64,000 nt of DNA from Ardenticatena maritima (lineage in GTDB: Bacteria; Chloroflexota; Anaerolineae; Ardenticatenales; Ardenticatenaceae): NCBI RefSeq assembly GCF_001306175.1, contig NZ_LGKN01000003.1:806001-870000 (forward strand), read 5' to 3'. The notes under the pieces are model-generated. The model was not told the origin of the DNA. It searched no databases and worked only from the letters and a program-made list of their open reading frames with translations. The translations under genes were made by a program, and so were the position numbers. Shown piece after piece: positions 8,380 through 17,142 of this stretch (positions within the stretch are counted from its first letter, which is position 1; each line of letters starts with the position of its first letter).

Positions 8380-9735
8380 ATGACACGCGAACGTTTGGTT
8401 GAATTGCTGTTGATTGCCCTCATTGGTGTTGCAGCCATCTGGCTGGCACTCCCATCAACAACCACGCTCACTATTACAAACCCATTGACTGGCGAAGTTA
8501 TTTTTTCACGTGATGTGAGTTATCGGCGCGGGCTCGACCTCGCCGGCGGCCTTCACGTGGTGCTTGAAGCCGATGTCCCGGAAGGGACCGAAGTGTCGAG
8601 CGACCGCATGGAAGCCGCCCGTGAAATCATCGAGCGCCGTATCAACGCCCTCGGGACGACCGAGCCGATTATTCAGGTTGCCGGCAACAACCGCATTGTG
8701 GTGGACATTCCCGGTGTCCAAAACCCCGACGAGGTGATCGCCACCTTTGGGCAAACCGGTTTGCTTGAATTCATTGACGCCGGTACGGATACGCTCGTGC
8801 CGGGGCAAGAAGTCGTCACCGACTACCCCGAACCGCCCGCCGATGTGCCTGAGGGTACCAAAGTGTACCACACTATCCTCACCGGGGCTGACCTGGAAAC
8901 GGCGTCGGTTGGGTTCCACCCTGAAACAAACGAACCCGTGGTCTCCTTCAAATTCAAAGACGGCGAGCCAACACAAAAACTGCGCGAGTTTACCCGCAAC
9001 AATGTGGGGCGGGTAATGGCAATTGTGCTCGACAAGCGCGTAATCAGTGCGCCCGTCATCCGTGATGAAATTCCAAACGGGTCGGGCATTATCGAAGGGA
9101 ACTTCACGCTGGAAAGCGCCCGTGCACTCGAAATCCAGTTGCGCTATGGTGCCTTGCCTGTGCCGCTCAAAATTGTGCAGGTGCGCACTGTTGGCGCAAC
9201 ACTGGGTGAAGACTCGGTGCAGCGCAGTGTGCTGGCCGGCTTGATTGGCGTCATTTCGGTGGCCATCTTCATGCTGCTCTACTACCGCCTGCCCGGCTTG
9301 CTCGCCAACCTGGCGCTCATCATCTACGGCGCGGTCTCTTTGTCGCTTTTCAAACTTCTTCCCGTGACGCTGACGCTTGCTGGTATCGCCGGCTTCATTC
9401 TTTCGATTGGTATGGCGGTGGACGCCAACATTCTCATCTTTGAGCGTATGAAAGAAGAACTCCGCAGCGGGAAATCGCTGGGCGCCGCCGCACGCATTGG
9501 TTTTCGGCGGGCGTGGCCCAGCATTCGCGATTCCAACTTCTCAACGCTCATCACCTGCGCCATTCTGTTCTGGTTTGGGGCAACATTTGGCGCCAGTATC
9601 GTGAAAGGCTTTGCCGTCACACTGGCTATCGGTGTGATCGTCTCGTTCTTCTCAGCCATCTTTGTCACGCGCATCTTCCTCGAAACCGTCATGGGGCTGG
9701 GGCGCGTGACCCGCGAGTGGTGGTACGGTGTATAA
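8380..9735 (+). CDS. secD: Protein translocase subunit SecD
   Basis: 451 residues. SecD and SecF form the proton-driven membrane complex that pulls secreted proteins through SecYEG. The sequence has the first helix, then the RRGLDLAGGLHVVLEA block, the P1 periplasmic region, and the conserved C-terminal membrane domain with GMAVDANILIFERMKEEL at about residue 345. The annotated ATG (8380) is preceded by AAGGAG at a long spacing. An upstream start at 8323 would run into the promoter region and is rejected. The gene is followed by ssb and then secF on the same strand. Confidence 0.96.
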   Translation: MTRERLVELLLIALIGVAAIWLALPSTTTLTITNPLTGEVIFSRDVSYRRGLDLAGGLHVVLEADVPEGTEVSSDRMEAAREIIERRINALGTTEPIIQVAGNNRIVVDIPGVQNPDEVIATFGQTGLLEFIDAGTDTLVPGQEVVTDYPEPPADVPEGTKVYHTILTGADLETASVGFHPETNEPVVSFKFKDGEPTQKLREFTRNNVGRVMAIVLDKRVISAPVIRDEIPNGSGIIEGNFTLESARALEIQLRYGALPVPLKIVQVRTVGATLGEDSVQRSVLAGLIGVISVAIFMLLYYRLPGLLANLALIIYGAVSLSLFKLLPVTLTLAGIAGFILSIGMAVDANILIFERMKEELRSGKSLGAAARIGFRRAWPSIRDSNFSTLITCAILFWFGATFGASIVKGFAVTLAIGVIVSFFSAIFVTRIFLETVMGLGRVTREWWYGV

Positions 9736-9780
9736 GAGACATTCGGATGAACACGAACGCAATGGAAGGAGTTTTCAGGT

Positions 9781-10188
9781 ATGGCTCGCGGATTGAACAA
9801 AGTTATGATTATCGGTAATGTCGGGCGTGAACCTGAATTGCGCTACACCCCCAACGGAACCCCGGTGGTCAATTTCAGTGTGGCCGTCGGCCGCCAGTGG
9901 ACCACGCCCGATGGGGAACGCCATCACGCGACCGAATGGTTCAACGTGGTGGCCTGGCGCGAACTGGCTGAAATCTGCGCCCGTCTGCTCAGCAAGGGCA
10001 AGCGCGTGTACATTGAAGGAAGTCTGCAAACACGCAGTTGGGAAGATTCACAAGGGCAACGCCAGTATCGCATCGAACTGGTTGCCGACCAAATGATTCT
10101 GCTCGACCGCCCTGCAACGAACGACACCGACGAAGAAGACGAAGACGAAACCGACACTTACTCGCCCGCAGAAGGCGAAACTGTCTAA
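9781..10188 (+). CDS. ssb: Single-stranded DNA-binding protein
   Basis: 135 residues with a full OB-fold: start MARGLNKVMIIGNVG, then ELRYTPNGTPVVNFSVAV, the EWFNVVAWRELAE block, and KGKRVYIEGSLQTRSWED. It binds single-stranded DNA in replication and repair. The C-terminal tail is acidic (repeated Glu/Asp) but ends SPAEGETV and lacks the usual DIPF-like tip that docks partner proteins. This may therefore be a secondary SSB or one with altered partner binding. Its place between secD and secF is unusual. The good ribosome site GGAGTTTTCAGGT precedes the ATG. Confidence 0.95.
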   Translation: MARGLNKVMIIGNVGREPELRYTPNGTPVVNFSVAVGRQWTTPDGERHHATEWFNVVAWRELAEICARLLSKGKRVYIEGSLQTRSWEDSQGQRQYRIELVADQMILLDRPATNDTDEEDEDETDTYSPAEGETV

Positions 10189-10209
10189 AACGGCAAAGGA
10201 GCGATACCC

Positions 10210-11139
10210 GTGTGGGACATTATCGGTAAACGCAAATTTTTCTTCACATTTTCGGCCATCGTGTTGGGACTGGGCATCCTCGCCATGCTCGTCTGGGGGG
10301 TGCGCCTGGCGATTGACTTCACCGGCGGTACACTCCTGGAAGTCGAGTTCACGAACTTGCAAACCGAAATCCAGCCCGCTGACGTGGTGAGCATGCTTGA
10401 AGAGATGGGCTACAAAGGCGCGATTGTGCAAACTGTCGGCGAAAGCGGTTTGCTGCTGCGCCTTCCGCCCCTGCAACCCGAAGAGCGCCGCCCCATTCTG
10501 GACGCCTTGCAAGAAAAGTATGGGCCGCTTGTTGAACAGCGGTTTGAATCGGTGGGGCCCGCCGTCGGGACGGAGGTGACGCAACGCGCCATCCTCGCCG
10601 TCGCAATGGCTTCGGTGGGGATCTTGCTCTATCTGGCGTTTGCGTTCCGCAACGTGCCCAACCCCTTCCGCTACGGCGCGACGGCTATCGTGGCGCTCGT
10701 ACACGACGCGCTGGTGGTGATTGGGACCGCCGCCATCATGGGCAAGTTCTTCGGCTGGGAAGTGGACGCGCTCTTCTTGACGGCGGTGCTCACGGTGATT
10801 GGTTTCTCGGTGCACGATACCATCGTCGTGTTCGACCGCGTGCGCGAAAACCGCCTCAAATACCGGCTCGCGCCGTTTGAAGAGGTCGTCAACCACAGCG
10901 TCATCCAGACGCTTGACCGCTCGATCAACACGCAGTTGACGGCGCTCTTCACACTGACCGCCATTCTCCTGTTCGGCGGCGTCACAATCCGCCAATTCAT
11001 TTTCTGGCTCATTGTTGGCTTTGTCAGCGGGACGTACAGTTCGATTTGCATCGCCGCGCCTCTGCTGGTCGCTTGGGAGAAAGGCGAATTGAAACGACTC
11101 ATCCCTGGGCGCGCCAACGGGAAAGCCGCCGCGGCTTGA
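10210..11139 (+). CDS. secF: Protein translocase subunit SecF
   Basis: 309 residues starting at a GTG 8 bases after AAAGGAG. The N-terminal helix is followed by AIDFTGGTLLEVEF, a periplasmic P1-like region (about 45-125), and five C-terminal helices with GFSVHDTIVVFDRVRENR and the SINTQLTALFTL motif typical of SecF. It partners SecD encoded 0.5 kb upstream. Both are transcribed from the promoter at 8292-8319, and a terminator follows at 11168. Confidence 0.96.
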   Translation: MWDIIGKRKFFFTFSAIVLGLGILAMLVWGVRLAIDFTGGTLLEVEFTNLQTEIQPADVVSMLEEMGYKGAIVQTVGESGLLLRLPPLQPEERRPILDALQEKYGPLVEQRFESVGPAVGTEVTQRAILAVAMASVGILLYLAFAFRNVPNPFRYGATAIVALVHDALVVIGTAAIMGKFFGWEVDALFLTAVLTVIGFSVHDTIVVFDRVRENRLKYRLAPFEEVVNHSVIQTLDRSINTQLTALFTLTAILLFGGVTIRQFIFWLIVGFVSGTYSSICIAAPLLVAWEKGELKRLIPGRANGKAAAA

Positions 11140-11167
11140 CGATCAACGCAATCGCACAGCCCACACA

Positions 11168-11194
11168 AGCGCCTGGATAGTTTCCAGGCGCTTT
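11168..11194 (+). terminator. Terminator after secF
   Basis: A 10-bp perfect stem (11168-11177 with 11183-11192, loop TAGTT) is followed by a short U run. It lies 29 bases after the secF stop. Confidence 0.7.
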
Positions 11195-11224
11195 GCGTCT
11201 CAATCAATCCAAGGAGCAAGCCCG

Positions 11225-12196
11225 ATGAAAGCCATTTTTCTGGAAAACGGCACCGTCAGCGTGCGCGACATGCCCATGCCCGAACGCCCGCCCCATCACG
11301 CGCTCTTGCGCATGCGCCTGGCCGGCATCTGCGATACCGACCTGCAATTGCAACGCGGCTACTATGGCTTTGAGGGCGTGCCGGGGCATGAATTCGTCGC
11401 CGAGGTGGTAGAAGCCCCCGATGAAGCGCTTATCGGGGCGCGTGTTGTCGGCGAAATCAATCTAGGGTGCGGCGCATGCGATTGGTGCCGCCGCGGCATG
11501 CAACGCCACTGCCCCAACCGCACCGTGCTGGGCATTGTCAACCATCCAGGGGCGCATGCCGAATACCTGACCTTGCCCGTGGAAAACCTGCACCGCGTGC
11601 CCGACAGCATGCCCGACGACGTGGCCGTGTTCACCGAACCCGTTGCCGCCGCCTGCGAAATTCTTGAACAGGTGCACGTTGCGCCCACGTGGAACATTGC
11701 CATCGTCGGCGACGGCAAACTGGGGCTCCTGATTGCGCAGGTGTTGCGACTCACGGGGGCAAATGTGCACCTTCTGGGGCATCACGCCCACAAACTCGCG
11801 CTCCTCGAGGGCACAGGGGTTCAGACACACCTGGTGCATGAGGGAGAAGACCTGCCACTGCCGCGCCACTGGGCTGACATGGTGGTCGAAGTCACAGGCA
11901 ACCCGTCGGGGTTCGCCACAGCGAGGGCGCTGGTACGTCCGCGCGGGGTCTTTGTGCTCAAAAGCACCTTCAAAGAGCGGCTTGACCTCTGGCTTGCCGA
12001 CATTGTGGTTGATGAAATCACGATCGTGGGGTCACGGTGCGGACCGTTTGACACGGCGTTGCGCCTGCTGGGGGAAGGCCTGGTGAATGTGCGCCCACTC
12101 ATCGAAGCCACCTACCCACTGGACGCAGGCGTCCGGGCTTACGAACACGCCGCCACACGGGGAGCACGCAAAATTTTACTGAGACCTTCGGGGTGA
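11225..12196 (+). CDS. Zinc-dependent alcohol dehydrogenase family protein (MDR)
   Basis: 323 residues. Medium-chain dehydrogenase/reductase fold: the catalytic-zinc region has C35-D-T-D and PGHEFVAEV, and the structural-zinc loop has four Cys in CGACDWCRRGMQRHC. A Rossmann domain follows (IAIVGDGKLGLLIAQ near residue 160). It oxidises an alcohol or polyol with NAD(P). It is somewhat shorter than typical 340-350-residue family members. It is preceded by AAGGAGC and stands alone between the secF terminator and a converging GNAT gene. The substrate cannot be inferred. Confidence 0.88.
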   Translation: MKAIFLENGTVSVRDMPMPERPPHHALLRMRLAGICDTDLQLQRGYYGFEGVPGHEFVAEVVEAPDEALIGARVVGEINLGCGACDWCRRGMQRHCPNRTVLGIVNHPGAHAEYLTLPVENLHRVPDSMPDDVAVFTEPVAAACEILEQVHVAPTWNIAIVGDGKLGLLIAQVLRLTGANVHLLGHHAHKLALLEGTGVQTHLVHEGEDLPLPRHWADMVVEVTGNPSGFATARALVRPRGVFVLKSTFKERLDLWLADIVVDEITIVGSRCGPFDTALRLLGEGLVNVRPLIEATYPLDAGVRAYEHAATRGARKILLRPSG

Positions 12197-12280
12197 GTAG
12201 CTGGGGAAAATTTCTATTGAAGGCGTCCACGGCACAGCGACGTCTTCTCCATAAGAAACGCAATAACATGTGCTACTCAG

Positions 12281-12766
12281 CTACATCATTCGCTCAAGGA
12301 CAACAAACCGTTCGCCATCATCTTCTCTGCGAAAGACGTGCTTCACTTCAAACCCCGCTTTCTCACATACTCTCAACGCTCGCGTATTAAACGCGGCTAC
12401 CGTAACACGCATGGCACTCGGCGAAAATGTTCGCCTGCCAAAATCAATGACTGCCTTTACATAGGAGAGACCATTCCCCTTCCCTGTCAGATCTGGACGT
12501 AAGCCCATCCCAACATCAAGAGCGTCAGAGCGATAATCCCCACCTTTTACCCGCGCCTCTGGTCCAAAGCAACAGTACGCAACAACATTCCCTTGCTCAT
12601 CAGTCATGCTGTAATAGGCATTCTTCGGATCGAGGAAAATTTTGAGATCTTCACTCACATCATCGGAGTCTGGGTTGTAAATATCGTAGGGGGCTTCGTA
12701 GCGCCAACTGAGCACAAAACGTGCGTTTTCTTCATTCATTGGCTGAAATAGGAGAATCATAGACAT
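12281..12766 (-). CDS. GNAT family N-acetyltransferase
   Basis: About 161 residues from the ATG at 12766. Alternatives are ATGs at 12772 and 12760, and no start has a clear ribosome site. The GNAT core is visible: a strand with AYCCFGPEA, then the acetyl-CoA motif A (VGMGLRPDLTGKGNGLSYVKAVIDFG) and a C-terminal strand with VAAFNTRALRVCEKAGFE. The acceptor substrate is unknown. The stretch 12260-12980 is clearly less GC-rich than its surroundings and the gene is on the opposite strand, suggesting recent acquisition. Confidence 0.85.
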   Translation of the reverse strand: MSMILLFQPMNEENARFVLSWRYEAPYDIYNPDSDDVSEDLKIFLDPKNAYYSMTDEQGNVVAYCCFGPEARVKGGDYRSDALDVGMGLRPDLTGKGNGLSYVKAVIDFGRRTFSPSAMRVTVAAFNTRALRVCEKAGFEVKHVFRREDDGERFVVLERMM

Positions 12767-12978
12767 GTGCATCAAGCCTTTTCTTGGTATCGAGGAAGAG
12801 AATACGCAAAGATGACAGAGCAAGCAACGTTCTCATCAGCACAACATCCCCGCCCAAATCTGGCGAGTGGATTCCTTCCGCTTCTCCATATCAGGTGCCA
12901 ATTGCTCGTTCCTTCGGTGTGCCGTACAAAAGCCGAGGAAACATCGCCAAAGGGCTCATGCCACATACACAAACCCAC
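12767..12978. other. Intergenic stretch without a supported gene
   Basis: About 210 bases between the GNAT gene and the small ORF. Several short open frames overlap here on both strands, but none has a ribosome site or recognisable product. Confidence 0.4.
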
Positions 12979-13098
12979 CTACCGCTTGCGCACACGCCGC
13001 ACAGGGGTTGGCACACGCACGGGGGTTGGTTTTGGGGAAGGCGTCAACGCTTGCTCGATCAACTTGCGCAGTTTTTCCAGCCATTGCTGAATATTCAT
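12979..13098 (-). CDS. Small 39-residue protein, amphipathic helix plus Pro/Arg tail
   Basis: An ATG at 13098 has GAGAGGAG upstream. The product starts MNIQQWLEKLRKLIEQAL, an apparent amphipathic helix, followed by a Pro/Thr/Val-rich basic tail ending RRVRKR. I do not recognise it. Good initiation signals and protein-like composition support it, but with only 39 codons the call is tentative. Confidence 0.45.
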   Translation of the reverse strand: MNIQQWLEKLRKLIEQALTPSPKPTPVRVPTPVRRVRKR

Positions 13099-13327
13099 GG
13101 CATGCTCCTCTCCCGCACAAAGGCGCAACATGAATGACACGGTCTGCCTTCTATTGTAGCCCATCCATCGCAAAACACAATGGGCATTCTGGACTATTTC
13201 CGCCCGCCGCTCATGCGACAAAGCGCCATTCGCACACGCGCATAACCCATTTTGCCACACCCTACAACCCACAGTATCATGAACACATTCACACGCCCCA
13301 AACAACCAACATCAAATGGAGCCAGCC
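13099..13327. other. Divergent intergenic region before the Lon-like gene
   Basis: About 230 bases that should hold the promoters of the small ORF (-) and of the Lon-family operon (+). I see no convincing consensus promoter or dyad. Confidence 0.4.
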
Positions 13328-15883
13328 ATGGAGACGCCCAACATCTCACGATATCGGCTCTCACCCGACCGTTTACGCACGCCCTGCACGCCCGCAAACT
13401 TTGCCTTCTCAACAACCGATGACATCCCCCCCATCCGCGAATTCATCGGGCAACAACGCGCCATCCGCGCTGTTGAATTTGGCCTGGGTATTCAACGCCC
13501 CGGCTTCAACATCTACGTCATGGGTCCTGAAGGGAGCGGCAAAGAAAGCCTGGTGCGCCAATTCCTCGCCCAATGTGCTCAGAACGCCCCCACGCCCGAC
13601 GATTGGGCCTACGTGCACAACTTCCACGCTCCCGACCACCCGCGCGCCCTGCGCTTCCCCGCCGGAAGCGCCACGCGCTTCGCCAACGACATGCGCCGCC
13701 TGCTCGACGAAGCCTTGCCCGCCCTCGTCGCCGCCTTTGAAAGCCCCGAATATCGCCAACTGCGCAAACGCCTGGAACGCGAAGTGGACGCCCCACGGCG
13801 TCGCGCTTTTCAGGACCTGCAACAAGCCGCCAATGCGCAAGGATTGGCGATTGTGGAAGGCGATGAAACGCTGGAAATCGTCCCCATCCACGAAGGGGAC
13901 GTGATGAGCCCCGAACAGTACCGCCAACTTCCGCCACAGGAGCAAGAACGCTTGCGCCAGGCGCAAGCCGACATCGAAGCCCAACTTGAAGAACTGCTTG
14001 TGCAAATTCCAGCCTGGCAACGCACATTCCGCCAACAGGAACGCGCCCTCATGCGCCAGGTTGCCGAAGTCACCCTCACCCCCTTGTTCGACGACCTGCG
14101 CGAGGCATACGCCGACCTGCCCGACGTGCTCGACTATCTGGACACCGTCAAACGCGATATGCTCGAGCACATCCCCACCCTGCTGAACATCGGCGCACGC
14201 GACCCATTCACCACCGAAGGCGCTGAGGCGCTCCAAACACAACTCTTCCTGCGTCGCTATGCCGTCAATGTGCTGGTGGACAACAGCCAACAACAGGGCG
14301 CCCCCATCGTCACGCTCATGTTCCCATCCTACTTCCAACTGGTTGGGCGCATTGACCAAATCATGCAGAACGGCTCCATCATCAGCGATTTCACCATGAT
14401 TCACGCCGGCGCATTGCACAAAGCCAACGGGGGCTACCTGCTCATCGAAGCCGACGACCTCTTCCACGAACCCTACGCATGGGACGCCCTCAAACGCGCT
14501 TTGCGGCATGGGCATATCCACATCGAAACGCCCGACGCCATGCTGGACCGAAACGCCGCCAAAACGCTCGAACCCGACCCCATCCCGCTCAACACCAAAG
14601 TCATCTTGCTGGGCGAACGCGGGTTGTACTACTTCCTGCGCGACATAGACGATGATTTTGGCGAACTCTTCAAAGTCGTCGCCGATTTTGAAAACGATAT
14701 GCCGCGCACGCCGGAAATGGAACAACAGTACGCCAAACTCATCGCCACCCTGGTGCAGAAAAACGGCCTGCGCCCCGCCACCCGCGCCGCCGTGCTGCGG
14801 CTCATCGAAACCAGCGCACGCTGGGCGGGCGACGCCCAACGCCTCTCCGCCCAACTGCGCGACGTCGAAGACGTGTTGCAAGAAGCCGACTACCACGCCG
14901 CGCAAGAAAACGCGCGCCACATTCACACACGCCACATTCAGCGCGCCCTTGCCGCACGTGAAGAACGGCTCGCCCGCTACCGCGACGCCGTCTGGCGCGA
15001 CATCCTGGACGGGCTGACCCGCGTCCAGGTGCAGGGCAAAGCGGTGGGGCAACTCAACGGCTTGGCAGTGCGCGAAGTGGGGGGCTACGCTTTCGGGCAC
15101 CCCTCGCGCATCACCGCCCGCGTCTGGATTGGGCACGGCAATGTGGTGGACATTGATCGTGAAACCAACATGGCGGGTCCTATCCACAACAAAGGCTTGC
15201 TCACCATCCTGGGCTTGCTCAACGGGCGCTACGCCAACGAAATTCCACTTGCGTTCAGCGCCAGCCTCACCTTCGAGCAATCGTATGACGGCATCGAGGG
15301 CGATTCGGCGTCTGTGGCGGAACTCTGCACCCTGCTCTCCGCCATCACCAATGTTCCCGCCAAACAGTCGCTCGCCGTCACAGGCTCCATTGACCAATTC
15401 GGCGTCATCCAGCCGATTGGCGCTGTCAATGAAAAAATCGAAGGCTTTTTCGCCATCTGCAACGCGCTCGGATTGACCGGCGACCAAGGCGTCATTATCC
15501 CCAGCGCCAATGTGCGCCATCTCATGCTCAGCGACGAGGTTGTGCAGGCAGTTGAAGCAGGGCGCTTCCACATCTACGCGGTCGAAACGCTGGAAGACGT
15601 GATCGAACTGCTCTTCGACATGCCCGCCGGCACACCCGATGAACACGGCGCATACCCCGAAGGCACGTTCAACGCGCTGTTGGTCGAGAAACTGACCGAA
15701 TTTGCCCGCAAACGCGCCACGTATGACAAGCGCTTCCACCGTGAGGACGAAGAGGAAGAGGAGAAGAAAGAAGAATGGGGCGCTCACCCCGCCGAAGAAG
15801 ACGACGAGCAAAGTGACACCCCCAAAGGCGCGCCCGAGAGCGACAAAGACGAAAACGACCCCCAAGAGGAGGCAACCGCATGA
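13328..15883 (+). CDS. Lon-family ATP-dependent protease (AAA_32/COG1067 type)
   Basis: 851 residues. The N-terminal P-loop domain has Walker A GPEGSGKE (66-73), the central part has a helical insertion and further AAA elements, and the C-terminal Lon peptidase domain carries the Ser-Lys dyad, S660 in EGDSAS and K703 in NEKIEGFF. The 43-residue spacing equals that of classical Lon. It is expected to degrade damaged or regulatory proteins in the cytoplasm. It lacks the N-terminal LAN domain of bacterial LonA and resembles the LonB-like AAA_32 group. The last 50 residues are extremely acidic. The ATG at 13328 is preferred to 13316 because GGAG lies 6 bases before it. Its stop overlaps the next start (ATGA). 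Confidence 0.92.
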   Translation: METPNISRYRLSPDRLRTPCTPANFAFSTTDDIPPIREFIGQQRAIRAVEFGLGIQRPGFNIYVMGPEGSGKESLVRQFLAQCAQNAPTPDDWAYVHNFHAPDHPRALRFPAGSATRFANDMRRLLDEALPALVAAFESPEYRQLRKRLEREVDAPRRRAFQDLQQAANAQGLAIVEGDETLEIVPIHEGDVMSPEQYRQLPPQEQERLRQAQADIEAQLEELLVQIPAWQRTFRQQERALMRQVAEVTLTPLFDDLREAYADLPDVLDYLDTVKRDMLEHIPTLLNIGARDPFTTEGAEALQTQLFLRRYAVNVLVDNSQQQGAPIVTLMFPSYFQLVGRIDQIMQNGSIISDFTMIHAGALHKANGGYLLIEADDLFHEPYAWDALKRALRHGHIHIETPDAMLDRNAAKTLEPDPIPLNTKVILLGERGLYYFLRDIDDDFGELFKVVADFENDMPRTPEMEQQYAKLIATLVQKNGLRPATRAAVLRLIETSARWAGDAQRLSAQLRDVEDVLQEADYHAAQENARHIHTRHIQRALAAREERLARYRDAVWRDILDGLTRVQVQGKAVGQLNGLAVREVGGYAFGHPSRITARVWIGHGNVVDIDRETNMAGPIHNKGLLTILGLLNGRYANEIPLAFSASLTFEQSYDGIEGDSASVAELCTLLSAITNVPAKQSLAVTGSIDQFGVIQPIGAVNEKIEGFFAICNALGLTGDQGVIIPSANVRHLMLSDEVVQAVEAGRFHIYAVETLEDVIELLFDMPAGTPDEHGAYPEGTFNALLVEKLTEFARKRATYDKRFHREDEEEEEKKEEWGAHPAEEDDEQSDTPKGAPESDKDENDPQEEATA

Positions 15884-17073
15884 ACCTGCAAGAAATGCTC
15901 GCCACCATTCACGATTTTGTTGAACGCGAGTTGATTCCGCTGGAAAGCCGCTTCCTGCACGAAGGGTTTCGCGCCATCCTGCCGGAATTGCAAGCCAAAC
16001 GGCGCGAAGTGCAGGAAATGGGCTTGTGGGCGCCGCATCTCCCCCGCGAATATGGGGGGCTGGGGCTTTCACTGCCTGAATTTGCACGCATCAGCGAGGA
16101 ATTGGGACGCACACCGCTGGGGCATTACGTCTTCAACTGCCAAGCGCCCGACATCGGCAACATGGAACTGCTTTTGCTCCACGGGACCGACGAACAAAAA
16201 GAACGCTGGCTTTGGCCGCTCATTCGGGGGGAAATCCGCAGTTGTTTCGCCATGACCGAACCCAATTGCCCCGGTTCAAACCCCGTCTGGCTGGAAACGC
16301 TCGCCACGCGCGACGGGGACGAGTACGTCATCAACGGGCACAAATGGTTTGCCAGCAGTGCCGACGGCGCGGCATTCGCCATCGTCATGGCTATCACCAA
16401 CCCCGATGAAGAAAACCCCTACCGCCGCGCCAGCCAAATCATCGTGCCCACCGACACACCAGGCTTTACGCTGGTGCGCAACATCCCCGTCATGGGTGAA
16501 GCCGGCGAAGACTACATGAGCCACGGCGAAATCCGCCTGGAAAACGTGCGCGTCCCCGTACAGAACCGGCTTGGTCCCGAAGGCGAGGGCTTCCGCCTCG
16601 CACAGGAACGCCTTGGTCCAGGGCGCATTCACCACTGCATGCGCTGGATTGGCATCTGCGAACGCGCTTTCGACCTCATGTGCCGCCGTGCCGTTCAGCG
16701 CCGCATCTCACACGACGCAACGCTCGCCGACAAGCAAACCGTGCAAGAATGGATTGCCGAAAGCCGCGCCGAGATTGACGCCGCACGCATGCTCGTGCTG
16801 GACGCCGCCGAGCAAGTCGAAGCGCATGGCTCGCACGGGGCGCGTGTCGCCATCTCAACCATCAAATTCTACGTGGCGGGCGTGTTGCAACGCGTGCTCG
16901 ACCGCGCCATTCAAGTGCATGGGGCGCTGGGGATGACCGACGACACCCCGCTGGCGTTCTGGTATCGCCATGAACGCGCCGCACGCATCTACGACGGACC
17001 GGACGAAGTGCATAAACGTGTAGTGGCGCGCGCCATTCTCAAACACTACCGCCCCCCCCAGAAAAGCAGTTGA
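15880..17073 (+). CDS. Acyl-CoA dehydrogenase family protein
   Basis: 397 residues, typical length. FAD and acyl-CoA binding blocks are visible: CFAMTEPNCPGSNP (near 126-139), the WFASSADGA region, and the C-terminal RAIQVHGALGMTDDTPL and RIYDGPDEVHKRVVAR segments. It should catalyse alpha,beta-dehydrogenation of an acyl-CoA with electrons passed to ETF. It is translationally coupled (ATGA) to the Lon-like gene. There are no other beta-oxidation genes in the window, so the chain length is unknown. The Pro-Asp in GPDE replaces the more common Thr-Ser of many family members. Confidence 0.92.
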   Translation: MNLQEMLATIHDFVERELIPLESRFLHEGFRAILPELQAKRREVQEMGLWAPHLPREYGGLGLSLPEFARISEELGRTPLGHYVFNCQAPDIGNMELLLLHGTDEQKERWLWPLIRGEIRSCFAMTEPNCPGSNPVWLETLATRDGDEYVINGHKWFASSADGAAFAIVMAITNPDEENPYRRASQIIVPTDTPGFTLVRNIPVMGEAGEDYMSHGEIRLENVRVPVQNRLGPEGEGFRLAQERLGPGRIHHCMRWIGICERAFDLMCRRAVQRRISHDATLADKQTVQEWIAESRAEIDAARMLVLDAAEQVEAHGSHGARVAISTIKFYVAGVLQRVLDRAIQVHGALGMTDDTPLAFWYRHERAARIYDGPDEVHKRVVARAILKHYRPPQKSS

Positions 17074-17142
17074 TTTTTGGGAGAAACCCATTCTCGCAGG
17101 TATACTTTTCAGCATGAAAGCCGACATGTGAGAGAGAGCCCT

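Noticed and set aside
13409-16087. Minus-strand open frame of 892 codons
   Set aside because: It is antisense to the Lon-like gene, whose motifs are clear. The reverse frame has biased Gly/Val/Phe/Ala composition and no domain.
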